In this document: in pieces, positions 55,380 to 64,000 of the stretch
How the letters are laid out: each line of letters starts with the position of its first letter
How positions within the stretch are numbered: position 1 is the first letter of the stretch
NCBI RefSeq assembly: GCF_035762905.1
Contig: NZ_DASUCC010000097.1
Coordinates: 1 to 64,000 of the forward strand
From: DASYTH01 sp035762905
GTDB lineage: Bacteria > Actinomycetota > Actinomycetes > Mycobacteriales > Pseudonocardiaceae
Length of the DNA: 64,000 nt
Reading direction: 5' to 3'
The notes under the pieces: model-generated
Database searches by the model: none
What the model saw: the letters and a program-made list of their open reading frames with translations, nothing else
Told to the model about the DNA's origin: nothing
Translations under genes and position numbers: made by a program

Positions 55380-55760
55380 ATGACAGGCATCGCCCGCATG
55401 CACGCGATCGTGCTGGACGCACCCGACACCCGCCGGCTCGCCGAGTTCTACCGGGACCTGATCGGCTGGGAGATCGTCTATGCCGACCCGCCGGAGGAGG
55501 GCGGCTGGACGACCCTCTCGGACGGCGGCGGGGTCCGGATCTCCTTCCAGTACGCGCCCGACCACCGGCCGCCCGCGTGGCCGGACCCGGAACGGCCCCA
55601 GCAGATGCACATCGACGTGCACGTGGCCGACCTGGACGAGGCCGAGCGGCGGGTGCTCGAGCTGGGCGCGACCAAGACCGAGGTCCAACCCAGCACGGAG
55701 GGCACCTTCCGGGTCTACCTCGACCCGGCCGGCCACCCGTTCTGCCTGTGCCAGGACTGA
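55380..55760 (+). CDS. VOC-family (glyoxalase-like) protein
   Basis: The 126-residue protein starts ARMHAIVLDAPDTRRLAEFYRDLIGWE and has a central QMHIDVHVADLDEAERRVLELGA half and a YLDPAGHPFCLCQ end, the two-half VOC fold with conserved His and an Asp/Glu site. The reaction is unknown. The ATG at 55380 is preferred over 55302 because family similarity begins there. The stop is 3 bases from the convergent M20 peptidase stop. Confidence 0.85.
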   Translation: MTGIARMHAIVLDAPDTRRLAEFYRDLIGWEIVYADPPEEGGWTTLSDGGGVRISFQYAPDHRPPAWPDPERPQQMHIDVHVADLDEAERRVLELGATKTEVQPSTEGTFRVYLDPAGHPFCLCQD

Positions 55761-55763
55761 CCG

Positions 55764-57185
55764 CTACCCGCGGTTGGCGTGGGCGTCGAGGATGTGCGCG
55801 ACGGACTCGCTGATCCGGGTGGCCTGGTCGAGGTTGAGCCACTCGTCGGCGACGTGCGGGTTGCTGTCCCCGCCGGCGGCACCGGTCACCACGAACTGGG
55901 CCTCGGGGTAGGTCTGCGCCAGCAGTGCCATGAACGGGATGGAGCCGCCGATCCCCAAGGTGCGCCAAGGGTTTCCGAACACCGAGGCGCTCAGATCGTC
56001 CAAACTGGAGCGCAGCCAGGGGGCAAGGGGTGGGGCGTTCCAGCCGTCCGCGGCCTCGGTGTGGCCGAGCTCGACCTGGGCGCCGTAGGGCACGTCGGTG
56101 GTGACGGCCTTGCGCAGGGCGTCAAGGGCGGCGTCCGAGTCGGCGGTCGGCGGCAGCCGGAAGCTGAGCATCAGCGTGCTGTGCGGGCGCAGCACGTTGC
56201 CGGCGTCGGCGGGCTCGGGAAAACCCGACGCGCCGATCACCGACAGGGTCGGGCGCCAGGTGTTGTTGAGGATCAGCTCGACCTCGTCGTCGTCGACCAG
56301 GCGCATGCCGTCGGGGAGCTCGACGGCGTGCCGGACGACGCCGGGGGCGATCTCCACGGCCGAGCGGGCCTCGGCGACCCGGTCGGCCGGGATGTCGGAG
56401 TGCATCTCGGGCAGCAGGACCCGGCCGGTGCGGGCGTCCTCGAGCCGGTCGAGCAGGGTGCGGAAGATCCGGAACGAGCTGGGCACGACGCCGCTGGCCA
56501 TGCCGGAGTGCAGGCCGCTCGGCAGCACCCGCACGGTCACCTCGGCGCCGGTGAGGCCGCGCAGCGACGTGGTCAGCCACAGCCGGTCGTAGTCGTAGCC
56601 GCCGGAGTCCAGGCAGACCACCAGGGACACCTCGCCGAACCGGTCGCGCAGGTGCTCGAGATACGGCGGCAGGTGCGGGCTGCCGGACTCCTCGGAGGTC
56701 TCCAGCACCACGACGCACCGGGCGTGCCGGCCGCCGGCCGCGCGCACCGCCTCGATCGCCGCGGTGGCCGCGTAGCCGGAGTAGCCGTCGTCCACCGCGC
56801 CCCGGCCGTAGAGCCGGTTGCCGCGCCGCACCGGCGTCCACGGGCCGAGCCCGGCCGACCACTCGCCGAACGGCGGCTGCTTGTCCAGGTGGCCGTAGAG
56901 CAGCACGGTGTCGCCGGACGGCCCGCCGGGCGTGGCCGGGACGTCCATCAGCACCACCGGGCTCAGCCCGGGCAGCCGGACCACCTCGACCGTGGCGCCG
57001 GGGATCGCCCGCCGCTCCAGCCAGGCCCGCAGGTGCTCGGCGGCCGCGTCCAGGTGCCCCGATGTGGCCCATTCCACATCGAAGGTCGGCGACAGCGCCG
57101 GGATCGCGACGAACTCGGTCAGGCTTGGCAGGACATCCGTGTCCCAGATCCGGCGGATGTCCTGGCGCATCGTCGTGGTGTCCAC
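55764..57185 (-). CDS. M20-family metallopeptidase (dipeptidase type)
   Basis: The zinc enzyme cleaves small peptides. The product of about 473 residues has GHLDKQP near residue 117 (zinc His), GRGAVDDGYSG (bridging Asp), LETSEESGS (catalytic Glu) and a dimerisation domain near 220-360 with TGAEVTVRVLPSGLHSG. The final His is in GGDSNPHVADEWL. GTG 57185 is chosen because the protein pattern begins with VDTTTMRQDIR; ATG 57170 is the alternative. It is divergent from the pdh operon. Confidence 0.92.
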   Translation of the reverse strand: MDTTTMRQDIRRIWDTDVLPSLTEFVAIPALSPTFDVEWATSGHLDAAAEHLRAWLERRAIPGATVEVVRLPGLSPVVLMDVPATPGGPSGDTVLLYGHLDKQPPFGEWSAGLGPWTPVRRGNRLYGRGAVDDGYSGYAATAAIEAVRAAGGRHARCVVVLETSEESGSPHLPPYLEHLRDRFGEVSLVVCLDSGGYDYDRLWLTTSLRGLTGAEVTVRVLPSGLHSGMASGVVPSSFRIFRTLLDRLEDARTGRVLLPEMHSDIPADRVAEARSAVEIAPGVVRHAVELPDGMRLVDDDEVELILNNTWRPTLSVIGASGFPEPADAGNVLRPHSTLMLSFRLPPTADSDAALDALRKAVTTDVPYGAQVELGHTEAADGWNAPPLAPWLRSSLDDLSASVFGNPWRTLGIGGSIPFMALLAQTYPEAQFVVTGAAGGDSNPHVADEWLNLDQATRISESVAHILDAHANRG

Positions 57186-57446
57186 GGCCGCGATCCTGCC
57201 ACTCTCGGAGCCCCGACCGTTGGTTGTCCTAACGTTTTCCCAGTTCAGCGCCGCTTGGCCGGTAATCGATCCCACCAGGCGGACTCACCAGAACCGCTGG
57301 GCTCATGCCAGGATGGACGTTGAGAGAACCGTCAGCGCCGACGCGTGACCGACCGCCTACCACCCGTGGCGGAGGGAGTAGCCGGCGGCGCGGCCGTGGA
57401 CAGTCGCCACAAGTGACCAAGCGGCACCGACACGAGGAGAAGGCGC

Positions 57447-58667
57447 ATGTCGTCCCCAGAACAGTGGACGCACCCGGAACCCGGGGATGCCCCCGCCGCC
57501 ACCGCCGCCACCCCCACGGCAGAGCAGGTGATAGCGGGTTTGCGTGCGACGAGTGAAGGCGGCGCGGAGCTGGTACAGCTGCTCACGCCGGAGGGCGAGC
57601 GGGTCGAGAACGCCGAGTTCGACCGGTACGTCGCCGACGTCACGGCCGAGGACCTGCGCGGGCTCTACCGCGACATGGTGCTGGTCCGCCGGGCCGACCG
57701 GGAGTGCAACGCACTGCAGCGCCAGGGCCAGCTCGGCATCTGGGTGCCGCTACTCGGTCAGGAGGCCGCCCAGATCGGCGCCGGGCGGGCGCTCAAGCCG
57801 CAGGACATGGCCTTCCCCAGCTACCGCGAGCACGGCGTGGCCTGGACCCGCGGGGTGCGACCGGAGGACCTGCTCGGCATCTTCCGCGGCACCGACAACG
57901 GCAGCTGGGACCCGCTGGCCACCCGGTTCCACCTCTACACGATCGTGATCGGCAACCAGGTGCTCAACGCGGCCGGATACGCGATGGGGCAGCGGTTCGA
58001 GGGCCGAGTAGGCAACACAGGGGGCGACCCTGACGCGAACGAGGCCACGATGGTCTTCTTCGGCGACGGCGCGACCAGCCAGGGCGACGTGCACGAGGGC
58101 TTCGTCTGGGCCTCGGTGTACGACGCGCCGCTGGTGTTCTTCTGCCAGAACAACCAGTGGGCGATCTCCGAGCCGACCGAGCGGCAGACCCGGCTCCCGC
58201 TCTACCAGCGGGCCCGCGGCTACGGCTTCCCGGGCGTGCGGGTGGACGGCAACGACGTGCTGGCCACGCTGGCGGTGTCCCGGTGGGCGCTGGACGAGTG
58301 CCGGCACGGCAACGGCCCGGTGCTGATCGAGGCCTACACCTACCGGATGGACGCGCACACCACCACCGACGACCCGACCCGCTACCGGCTCTCCGACGAG
58401 CTGGAGGCATGGAAGCTCAAGGACCCGATCGAGCGGGTCCGGGTCAACCTGATCCGGCACGAGCACGCCGATCAGGACTTCTTCGACTCGATCCAGGCCG
58501 ACTCCGACCGGCTCGCCGCGGAGCTGCGCGAGTTCTGCGTCAACATGCCCGATCCCCCGCCGGAGCGGATGTTCAGCAAGATCTACGCCGAACCGAGCCC
58601 GCAGCTGGACGCCCAGCGCGATGAGTTGCTCGAGTACCTGGCCGGCTTCTCGGGAGGTGCGCACTGA
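57447..58667 (+). CDS. pdhA: Pyruvate/branched-chain 2-oxoacid dehydrogenase E1 alpha subunit
   Basis: The 406-residue thiamine-diphosphate subunit decarboxylates a 2-oxoacid. It has GQLGIWVPLLGQEAAQIG, the TPP/Mg motif FFGDGATSQGDVHEGFVWA near residue 198-216 and the phospho-loop-like YRMDAHTTTDDPTRYR. GAGGAGAAGG precedes the ATG. It starts a three-gene E1alpha-E1beta-E2 operon. Pyruvate or branched-chain oxoacids are both possible; the sequence does not decide. Confidence 0.93.
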   Translation: MSSPEQWTHPEPGDAPAATAATPTAEQVIAGLRATSEGGAELVQLLTPEGERVENAEFDRYVADVTAEDLRGLYRDMVLVRRADRECNALQRQGQLGIWVPLLGQEAAQIGAGRALKPQDMAFPSYREHGVAWTRGVRPEDLLGIFRGTDNGSWDPLATRFHLYTIVIGNQVLNAAGYAMGQRFEGRVGNTGGDPDANEATMVFFGDGATSQGDVHEGFVWASVYDAPLVFFCQNNQWAISEPTERQTRLPLYQRARGYGFPGVRVDGNDVLATLAVSRWALDECRHGNGPVLIEAYTYRMDAHTTTDDPTRYRLSDELEAWKLKDPIERVRVNLIRHEHADQDFFDSIQADSDRLAAELREFCVNMPDPPPERMFSKIYAEPSPQLDAQRDELLEYLAGFSGGAH

Positions 58668-59686
58668 TGGCTACTCCGGTCCTGAACAAGACGTCCGGCA
58701 GCACGTCGGCGGCCCAGACCACCACGCTGGGCAAGAGCCTGAACATGGGGCTGCGGGCGGCGATGGAGGCCGACCCGCGGGTGATCGTGATGGGTGAGGA
58801 CGTCGGCAAGCTCGGCGGCGTCTTCCGGATCACCGACGGGCTGCAGAAGGACTTCGGCGAGCACCGGGTGCTGGACACCCCGCTGGCCGAGTCCGGGATC
58901 ATCGGCACCGCGGTGGGTCTGGCCATCCGCGGCTTCCGCCCGGTGTGCGAGATCCAGTTCGACGGGTTCGTCTTCCCCGGCTTCGACCAGATCGTCTCGC
59001 AGGTGGCCAAGCTGCACTACCGCAGCCAGGGCAAGGTCAAGCTGCCGATGGTGATCCGGATTCCGTTCGGTGGCGGGATCGGCGCGGTGGAACACCACTC
59101 CGAGTCCCCGGAGGCGTACTTCGCGCACACCGCCGGGCTGCGCGTGGTGGCCTGCTCCAACGCGGTGGACGCGTACTGGATGATCCAGCAGGCGATCCAG
59201 TGCGACGACCCGGTGCTGTTCTTCGAGCCGAAGCGGCGCTACTACGAGAAGGGCCAGCTCGACCCGGACGCCACCCCGTACCCGCTGTTCTCCTCCCGGG
59301 TGCTGCGCAAGGGCGACGCGGCCACGCTGGTGACCTACGGCCCGATGGTGAAGACCTGTCTGGACGCGGCCGGCGCCGCCGCCGAGGAGGGCCGCTCGCT
59401 CGAGGTGATCGACCTGCGGGTGCTCTCGCCGATGGACCTGGCGCCGGTGTTCGAGTCGGTGCGCCGGACCGGGCGGCTGATCGTGGTCAGTGAGGCGCCC
59501 CGGGAGACCTCGCTGTCCAGCGAGGTCGCGGCCAGGGTGCAGGAGGAATGCTTCTACTCGCTGGAGGCGCCGGTGCTGCGGGTGACCGGGTACGACACCC
59601 CGTACCCGCCGTCGAAGCTGGAGGAGGAGTTCCTGCCGGACCTCGACCGGGTGTTGCACGCCGTCGATCGTTCGCTTGCCTGGTAA
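58667..59686 (+). CDS. pdhB: 2-oxoacid dehydrogenase E1 beta subunit
   Basis: The 339-residue protein completes the E1 heterotetramer. It has MGEDVGKLGGVFRITDGL, DTPLAESGIIGTAVGLAIRG and VIRIPFGGGIGAVEHHSES, typical of E1 beta. The C-terminal part has VSEAPRETSLSSEVAA. The ATG shares one base with the E1 alpha stop (TGATG), giving tight coupling. A 14-base gap leads to E2. Confidence 0.95.
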   Translation: MATPVLNKTSGSTSAAQTTTLGKSLNMGLRAAMEADPRVIVMGEDVGKLGGVFRITDGLQKDFGEHRVLDTPLAESGIIGTAVGLAIRGFRPVCEIQFDGFVFPGFDQIVSQVAKLHYRSQGKVKLPMVIRIPFGGGIGAVEHHSESPEAYFAHTAGLRVVACSNAVDAYWMIQQAIQCDDPVLFFEPKRRYYEKGQLDPDATPYPLFSSRVLRKGDAATLVTYGPMVKTCLDAAGAAAEEGRSLEVIDLRVLSPMDLAPVFESVRRTGRLIVVSEAPRETSLSSEVAARVQEECFYSLEAPVLRVTGYDTPYPPSKLEEEFLPDLDRVLHAVDRSLAW

Positions 59687-59700
59687 GGGAAACAGCCACA

Positions 59701-61068
59701 ATGCCTGACTACAAAGTGTTTCCCCTGCCGGACACCGCGGAGGGCCTGGTCGACGCGGAGATCCTCACCTGGCACGTCAAGCCGGGCGATGCGGTCACGG
59801 TCAACCAGATCATCGTCGAGATCGAGACCGCGAAGGCGGCCGTCGAGCTGCCCTGCCCGTGGGCCGGGGTGGTCACCGAGCTGCACGCGGCGCCGGGCGA
59901 GACGGTCGAGGTGGGCGCGCCGATCCTGACCATCGACGTGGACCCGCAGGGCGCGGCGGCCGCACCCGCGGCCGAGGCGCAGAGCGAGAACGGGCGCACC
60001 GCGACGCTGGTCGGCTACGGGCCCAAGACCGGTGCGGCCAAGCGCCGTCCGCGCAAGGACAGCGTCGGAACCAGCACGGCTCCGGCCCTGCAGAGCGCGT
60101 TCGCCCGCACCCAGGCTCCGCCGCCGGCACCGCCGGTCGAGGAGGCGTTGCCGGCGGTGCCGGACTCCCCGGCGGCACTGCTGGACACCCCGGGCGGGTA
60201 CGTCCCGCTGGCCAAGCCGCCGGTGCGCAAGCTGGCCAGGGACCTCGGCGTCGACCTGCGCTCGCTGGCCGGCTCCGGGTCCAGCGGAGTGATCACCCGG
60301 GAGGACGTCGAGCGGGCCGCGGGGGCGACCCCGGTGCCGGCGGCGGCCGAACCCGGCTACCACCCGGCCACCCGGGAACGCCGGGTGCCGATCAAGGGCG
60401 TACGCCGGGCCACCGCGCAGGCGATGGTGGACAGCGCGTTCAGCGCACCGCACGTCACCGAGTTCCTGACCGTGGACGTCACGCCGATGATGGAGCTGCG
60501 GGCCAAGCTCAAGGAGCACCCGGGGTTCCGCGGGGTGAAGATCACCCCGCTGACCTTCGCGGCCAAGGCGGTGTGCCTGGCCGCGCGGCGCACGCCGGAC
60601 ATCAACGCGGTCTGGGACGCCGCCGCGGGCGAGATCGTCCACAAGGAGTACGTGCACCTTGGCATCGCCGCGGCCACCCCGCGCGGGCTGATCGTGCCCA
60701 AGGTGCGCGACGCCGACCGGATGTCGCTGCGCGAGCTGGCCGAGGCGATCGAGGCGCTGACCGCGACCGCACGGGACGGCAAGACGGCGCCCGCCGACAT
60801 GCTCGGCGGCACGATCACGATCACCAACGTCGGCGTGTTCGGCGTGGACACCGGCACCCCCATCATCAACCCGGGTGAGTCGGCGATCCTGGCGCTCGGC
60901 GCGATCCGGGACATGCCGTGGGTGGTGGACGGGCAGGTCGTGCCGCGCAAGGTGTGCCAGCTCGCGGTGAGCTTCGACCACCGGGTGGTGGACGGCGAGC
61001 AGGGCTCGCGGTTCCTCGCCGACGTCGGCGCGCTGCTCGCCGACCCCGCGGTGGCCATCACCTATTGA
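59701..61068 (+). CDS. pdhC: Dihydrolipoyl acyltransferase (E2)
   Basis: The 455-residue protein has one lipoyl domain with the lipoyl Lys near residue 45 (VEIETAKAAVEL), an Ala/Pro linker, an E1/E3-binding domain near 175-210 (PPVRKLARDLGVDLRSL) and the acyltransferase domain with catalytic SFDHRVVDGEQG near residue 425. It transfers the acyl group to CoA. No lipoamide dehydrogenase (E3) is in the operon, so E3 must be encoded elsewhere. Confidence 0.95.
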   Translation: MPDYKVFPLPDTAEGLVDAEILTWHVKPGDAVTVNQIIVEIETAKAAVELPCPWAGVVTELHAAPGETVEVGAPILTIDVDPQGAAAAPAAEAQSENGRTATLVGYGPKTGAAKRRPRKDSVGTSTAPALQSAFARTQAPPPAPPVEEALPAVPDSPAALLDTPGGYVPLAKPPVRKLARDLGVDLRSLAGSGSSGVITREDVERAAGATPVPAAAEPGYHPATRERRVPIKGVRRATAQAMVDSAFSAPHVTEFLTVDVTPMMELRAKLKEHPGFRGVKITPLTFAAKAVCLAARRTPDINAVWDAAAGEIVHKEYVHLGIAAATPRGLIVPKVRDADRMSLRELAEAIEALTATARDGKTAPADMLGGTITITNVGVFGVDTGTPIINPGESAILALGAIRDMPWVVDGQVVPRKVCQLAVSFDHRVVDGEQGSRFLADVGALLADPAVAITY

Positions 61069-61107
61069 CCCGTCCACGGCCCGGGATGGCGACTCGCCGG
61101 TAGGTAC

Positions 61108-61124
61108 GATCACCCCGGGTGATC
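61108..61124. promoter_or_regulatory. Perfect 17-bp palindrome before the TetR gene
   Basis: GATCACCC-C-GGGTGATC is a perfect 8-bp inverted repeat around one base. It lies 13 bases before the first TetR GTG (61138), so the TetR protein probably represses itself and galT from here. Confidence 0.6.
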
Positions 61125-61137
61125 GCCAGTTCGGGCC

Positions 61138-61797
61138 GTGGAGGTGGGTGTGGAGGTGGACGAGCGGAGGCGGTCCAGGCGGCTGCCCCGCGCGGTTCGG
61201 GAACGGCAGATCCTGGACGCCGCCGTCCTGGTGTTCTCCCGGCACGGCTACCACGACGCGTCGATGGACGAGGTCTCCGAGGTGGCCGGGGTCAGCAAGC
61301 CGATGATCTACGCCTACCTGGGCTCCAAGGAGGACCTGTTCGGCGCGTGCATCCGGCGTGAGGCCCAGCTGCTGTTCGAGGCGGTCACCGCGGGCGTGCA
61401 GGGCGAGCATGCGCCGGACATGCAGCTCTGGCACGGCCTGGCCGCGTTCTTCCGGTTCGTCGGGGAGCACCGGGAGAGCTGGCGGGTACTGCACCGGCAG
61501 GCCGCCTCGCACGGCGGTCCGTTCAGCGACGAGGTGGGGGCCATGCGCGACCGGGCCATCGCCCTTGTCGACGGGCTGCTGGTCCGCTCGGCGAAGCGCC
61601 GCGGGCTGACCGAGCAGGCGCGGCGAGCGACCGAGGCGATGGCCGCAGCACTGGTCGGTTCCGCCGAGTCGCTGGCCGACTGGTGGCTGGACCACCCCGA
61701 CATCTCCGACCAGCTGCTCGCCTCCTGGCTGATGAACCTGGCCTGGATGGGCTTCGGTGACCTGGTGGCCGGCAAGGTCTGGACGCCGTCCTCGTGA
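61138..61797 (+). CDS. TetR-family transcriptional regulator
   Basis: The protein has up to 219 residues. The HTH is at about residues 20-65 (RQILDAAVLVFSRHGYHDASMDEVSEVAGVSKPMIYAYLGSKEDLFG). The helical ligand-binding domain follows. Four GTG codons lie in the first 21 bases (61138, 61144, 61150, 61156), and the real start is uncertain; the GGAGGTGG stretch could serve the later ones. Its stop overlaps the galT start as GTGA. A perfect palindrome lies just upstream. Confidence 0.9.
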   Translation: MEVGVEVDERRRSRRLPRAVRERQILDAAVLVFSRHGYHDASMDEVSEVAGVSKPMIYAYLGSKEDLFGACIRREAQLLFEAVTAGVQGEHAPDMQLWHGLAAFFRFVGEHRESWRVLHRQAASHGGPFSDEVGAMRDRAIALVDGLLVRSAKRRGLTEQARRATEAMAAALVGSAESLADWWLDHPDISDQLLASWLMNLAWMGFGDLVAGKVWTPSS

Positions 61798-62819
61798 AGC
61801 GCACCCCGGTGCGGCTGGCCGACGGCCGGGAGCTGATCTACTTCGACCGGGACGAGACCGCCGACCGCTCGGCGCCGGACACCCGCGACCTGCCCGAGCG
61901 GTCCGCCGGTGGCGAGCTGCGCTACGACGCGCTGCTCGACGAGTGGGTGACCGTCGCCGACCACCGGCAGGGCCGGACCCTGCTGCCGGCCACCGAGGAC
62001 TGCCCGCTGTGCCCGTCCCGGCCGGGCCGGGCCACCGAGATCCCCGCCGCGGACTACGAGGTGGCGGTGTTCGAGAACCGGTTCCCGGCGTTCGCCGGGC
62101 AGCGCGGGCGGGCCGAGGTGGTGTGCTTCACCGCGGACCATGGCGCCTCGTTCGCCGAGCTGCCGCCGGAGCAGGCCGCGACGGTGGTGGCCGCGTGGGC
62201 CGACCGCACCGCCGAGCTGTCCGCGCTGCCGCACGTGGCGCAGGTGTTCTGCTTCGAGAACTTCGGCGAGGAGATCGGGGTGACGCTGCACCACCCGCAC
62301 GGTCAGATCTTCGGCTACCCGTTCGTCCCGCCGCGCACCCGGAAGATGCTCGACGCCGCGCGCCGGTACGCCGAGCGGGCCGGCCGGGACCTGTTCGCCG
62401 ACGTGCTGGCCGCCGAGCGGGAGTCCGGCGAGCGGGTGGTGGCGGCCAACGAGCTGTGGACCGCGTTCGTGCCGGTGGCCGCGCGCTGGCCGTTCGAGGT
62501 GCACCTGTTCCCGCACCGGAAGGTGCCCGACATCGCCGCGCTGACCGAGACCGAACGGGCCGCGTTCGTCGCCGTCTACCTGGACGTGCAGGGCCGGTTC
62601 CGCAGCCTGTTCGACCGGCCGCTGCCGTACGTGGCGGCCTGGCACCAGGCGCCGGTGCGGGTCGACCGCGAGCTGGGCCACCTGCACCTGCAGCTGTTCT
62701 CCAGTCGCCGGGCGGCGGACAAGCTGAAGTACCTGGCCGGCTCGGAGTCGGGGATGGACGCGTTCCTCAACGACGTGCGGCCGGAGCGGGCGGCCCGGAT
62801 GCTCAGGGAAGCCGGCTGA
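61794..62819 (+). CDS. galT: Galactose-1-phosphate uridylyltransferase
   Basis: The enzyme exchanges UMP between UDP-glucose and galactose-1-phosphate in the Leloir pathway. The 341-residue product has a CPLCP zinc knuckle near residue 65-69, FENFGEEIGVTLHHPHGQIFGYP with the nucleophilic His (HPHGQ) near residue 166, and VHLFPHRKVPD. The GTG start overlaps the TetR stop, so the two are coupled. No galK or galE is in the window. It overlaps the convergent htdX-type gene by 17 bases. Confidence 0.93.
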   Translation: MKRTPVRLADGRELIYFDRDETADRSAPDTRDLPERSAGGELRYDALLDEWVTVADHRQGRTLLPATEDCPLCPSRPGRATEIPAADYEVAVFENRFPAFAGQRGRAEVVCFTADHGASFAELPPEQAATVVAAWADRTAELSALPHVAQVFCFENFGEEIGVTLHHPHGQIFGYPFVPPRTRKMLDAARRYAERAGRDLFADVLAAERESGERVVAANELWTAFVPVAARWPFEVHLFPHRKVPDIAALTETERAAFVAVYLDVQGRFRSLFDRPLPYVAAWHQAPVRVDRELGHLHLQLFSSRRAADKLKYLAGSESGMDAFLNDVRPERAARMLREAG

Positions 62820-63687
62820 GCTCCCCGGCCAGGTGGGGTCTGCCGGTCCGGGCGTCGAACACCTGGAAGGCGTGGCCGCTGCCGGTGGGCCGGGCGGTGA
62901 AGCCGACCGTGGCCGGCAGCAGCACGGGCAGCTTGAACCGGACCTCGATCGTGCCCGCATCGGGCAGCCGGCCCTCGAACGCGGCCAGGCAGCGCGCCTT
63001 GGTCCACATGCCGTGCGCGATGGCCCGGCGGAACCCGAACGGCCGGGCGGTCAGCGGGTGCAGGTGGATCGGGTTGCGATCGCCGGAGACCTCGGCGTAG
63101 CGGCGGCCGGTGTCGGCGGGCACCCGCCAGACCGCGGTCGGCTCCGGCGCCGGGCCGGGCTCCGGCCGGGCGTCGCCGCCATCGCCGCTGCCGGCGCCCC
63201 GGCGCAGGTAGGTGCTCACCGCGGTGCAGACCGGCTCGTCGCCGGTGCACACCTCGGTGATCATGTCGAACTGCCGGCCCTTCGGGTGTGGCCGCAGGTC
63301 GGCCACCCGCACCCGGATGTCCAGCCGCTCGCCGGCGTGCAGCGGGCGGGTCCAGGTGATCCGGTTCGCCAGGTGCACCGAGCCGACCAACGGGAACGGG
63401 AACCCGGGGTCGGTCATCAGCTTGACCTGCAAGGGAAAGCTCAGGATCTGCGGGTAGGTCGGCGGCAGCTCGTCGCAGTGCCGCAACCCGCACACCCGGT
63501 CGTAGTCGGCCAGGTGGGCGCGGTCCACCGTCACCCCGGCCAGCCGGTAGCCGGTGTCCGGCAGCTCGCCGCCGCCGCGCCGGGTCAGACCGGTCAGCAC
63601 CGCCCTGCCGTACAGCGCGGCCAGGTTCGGCGCGGACCTGAGAGTGGTGATCAGCGGGTCCATTGGTTCGCTCGCAAGCTCGCTCAC
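62803..63687 (-). CDS. htdX: MaoC-like (R)-3-hydroxyacyl-thioester dehydratase, HtdX type
   Basis: The 294-residue double hot-dog protein dehydrates 3-hydroxyacyl thioesters in fatty-acid or mycolate-type elongation. The C-terminal catalytic hot dog has the MaoC signature SGDRNPIHLHPLTARPFGF near residue 201-219, with Asp and His of the hydratase site, and a GMWTKARCLAAFEG helix. Its GTG start overlaps the SDR stop as GTGA. Order and similarity match mycobacterial htdX beside fabG4. Confidence 0.88.
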   Translation of the reverse strand: MSELASEPMDPLITTLRSAPNLAALYGRAVLTGLTRRGGGELPDTGYRLAGVTVDRAHLADYDRVCGLRHCDELPPTYPQILSFPLQVKLMTDPGFPFPLVGSVHLANRITWTRPLHAGERLDIRVRVADLRPHPKGRQFDMITEVCTGDEPVCTAVSTYLRRGAGSGDGGDARPEPGPAPEPTAVWRVPADTGRRYAEVSGDRNPIHLHPLTARPFGFRRAIAHGMWTKARCLAAFEGRLPDAGTIEVRFKLPVLLPATVGFTARPTGSGHAFQVFDARTGRPHLAGELSRLP

Positions 63688-64000
63688 GCGCCCAGCAGGC
63701 TCTGGCCGCAGACCCGGACCACGTTGCCGTTGACCGCGCCGGAGGCCGGGTTGGCGAACCAGGCGACCGTCTCGGCCACGTCCACCGGCAACCCGCCCTG
63801 GGACAGGCTGTTCATCCGGCGGCCGGCCGCGCGGATCGGCAGCGGCACCGCGGCGGTCATGTTCGTCTCGATGAACCCGGGGGCGACCGCGTTGATCGTG
63901 GCGTCCCGTTGCGCCAACACCGGGGCGTAGCCGGCCACCATGCCGATCACCCCGGCCTTGGTGGTGGCGTAGTTGGTCTGCCCGGCGTTGCCGGCGATGC
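63684..64000 (-). CDS. fabG4: 3-oxoacyl reductase, FabG4 type (partial, C-terminal part)
   Basis: This is the C-terminal stretch of an SDR that runs off the right edge. The active-site segment is GIAGNAGQTNYATTKAGVIG (Tyr and Lys present), then INAVAPGFIETNMTAAVP and the ending NGNVVRVCGQSLLGA, which closely resembles mycobacterial FabG4. The N-terminal part lies outside the window. It is coupled to the htdX-type gene and is expected to reduce 3-oxoacyl-thioesters with NAD(P)H. Confidence 0.88.
   Translation of the reverse strand, partial: IAGNAGQTNYATTKAGVIGMVAGYAPVLAQRDATINAVAPGFIETNMTAAVPLPIRAAGRRMNSLSQGGLPVDVAETVAWFANPASGAVNGNVVRVCGQSLLGA

Overview
The window is GC-rich chromosomal DNA of an actinomycete. 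Gene content and order point to the Pseudonocardiaceae/Mycobacteriales side of the phylum: purA next to fba, clpB beside a type II flavohemoglobin, a dnaK-grpE-dnaJ-hspR operon, dcd next to tRNA-Gly, F420-type enzymes, DedA proteins and FadE5/HtdX/FabG4 homologues. Family placement is inference from synteny; the phylum is secure. There is no rRNA, CRISPR array, prophage, transposase or large secondary-metabolite cluster.

Layout. 0-6.5 kb: a partial unknown gene, purD with a TAXI-type TRAP transporter on the minus strand, a secreted glycerophosphodiesterase, and a methyltransferase whose 3' end is made of a dispersed repeat. 6.5-16.4 kb: purA, a kinase-like gene, two secreted proteins (one an HNH nuclease), fba with a DUF3151 gene, F420-type and small oxidoreductases, and a SigE-family sigma factor followed by nagA, both carrying DasR-type boxes. 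16.4-30 kb: two DedA proteins, a VapBC module, an FAD oxidase, an esterase, a GH76-SDR-kinase operon, a molybdopterin oxidoreductase, a TrmH methyltransferase, pyrE and an SDR. 30-40 kb: the heat-shock region (clpB, flavohemoglobin, dnaK-grpE-dnaJ-hspR) with three HAIR operators, then a DUF4097 lipoprotein and dcd. 40-43.5 kb: tRNA-Gly(CCC), small unknown genes and three regulator/SRPBCC genes. 43.6-55 kb: fadE5, an operon of a beta-helical membrane protein, an orphan GroES-like protein and a VanW protein, a polar amino-acid ABC transporter, and a GH63-like glycosidase. 55-64 kb: an M20 peptidase, a pdhABC-type operon, a TetR regulator with galT, and the htdX-fabG4 pair, cut by the window end.

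The least ordinary signals are non-coding. They are: a three-copy dispersed structured repeat near 5.9, 21.2 and 29.1 kb; two arrays with exact 21-bp period (DnaA-box-like 9-mers at 32.73 kb and an ACAACTCGC array at 26.52 kb); paired DasR-like boxes around the sigma factor and nagA; and several perfect operator palindromes placed over promoters. I found no clearly new multi-gene system. The closest candidates are the beta-helix/GroES-like/VanW operon and the dispersed repeat family.
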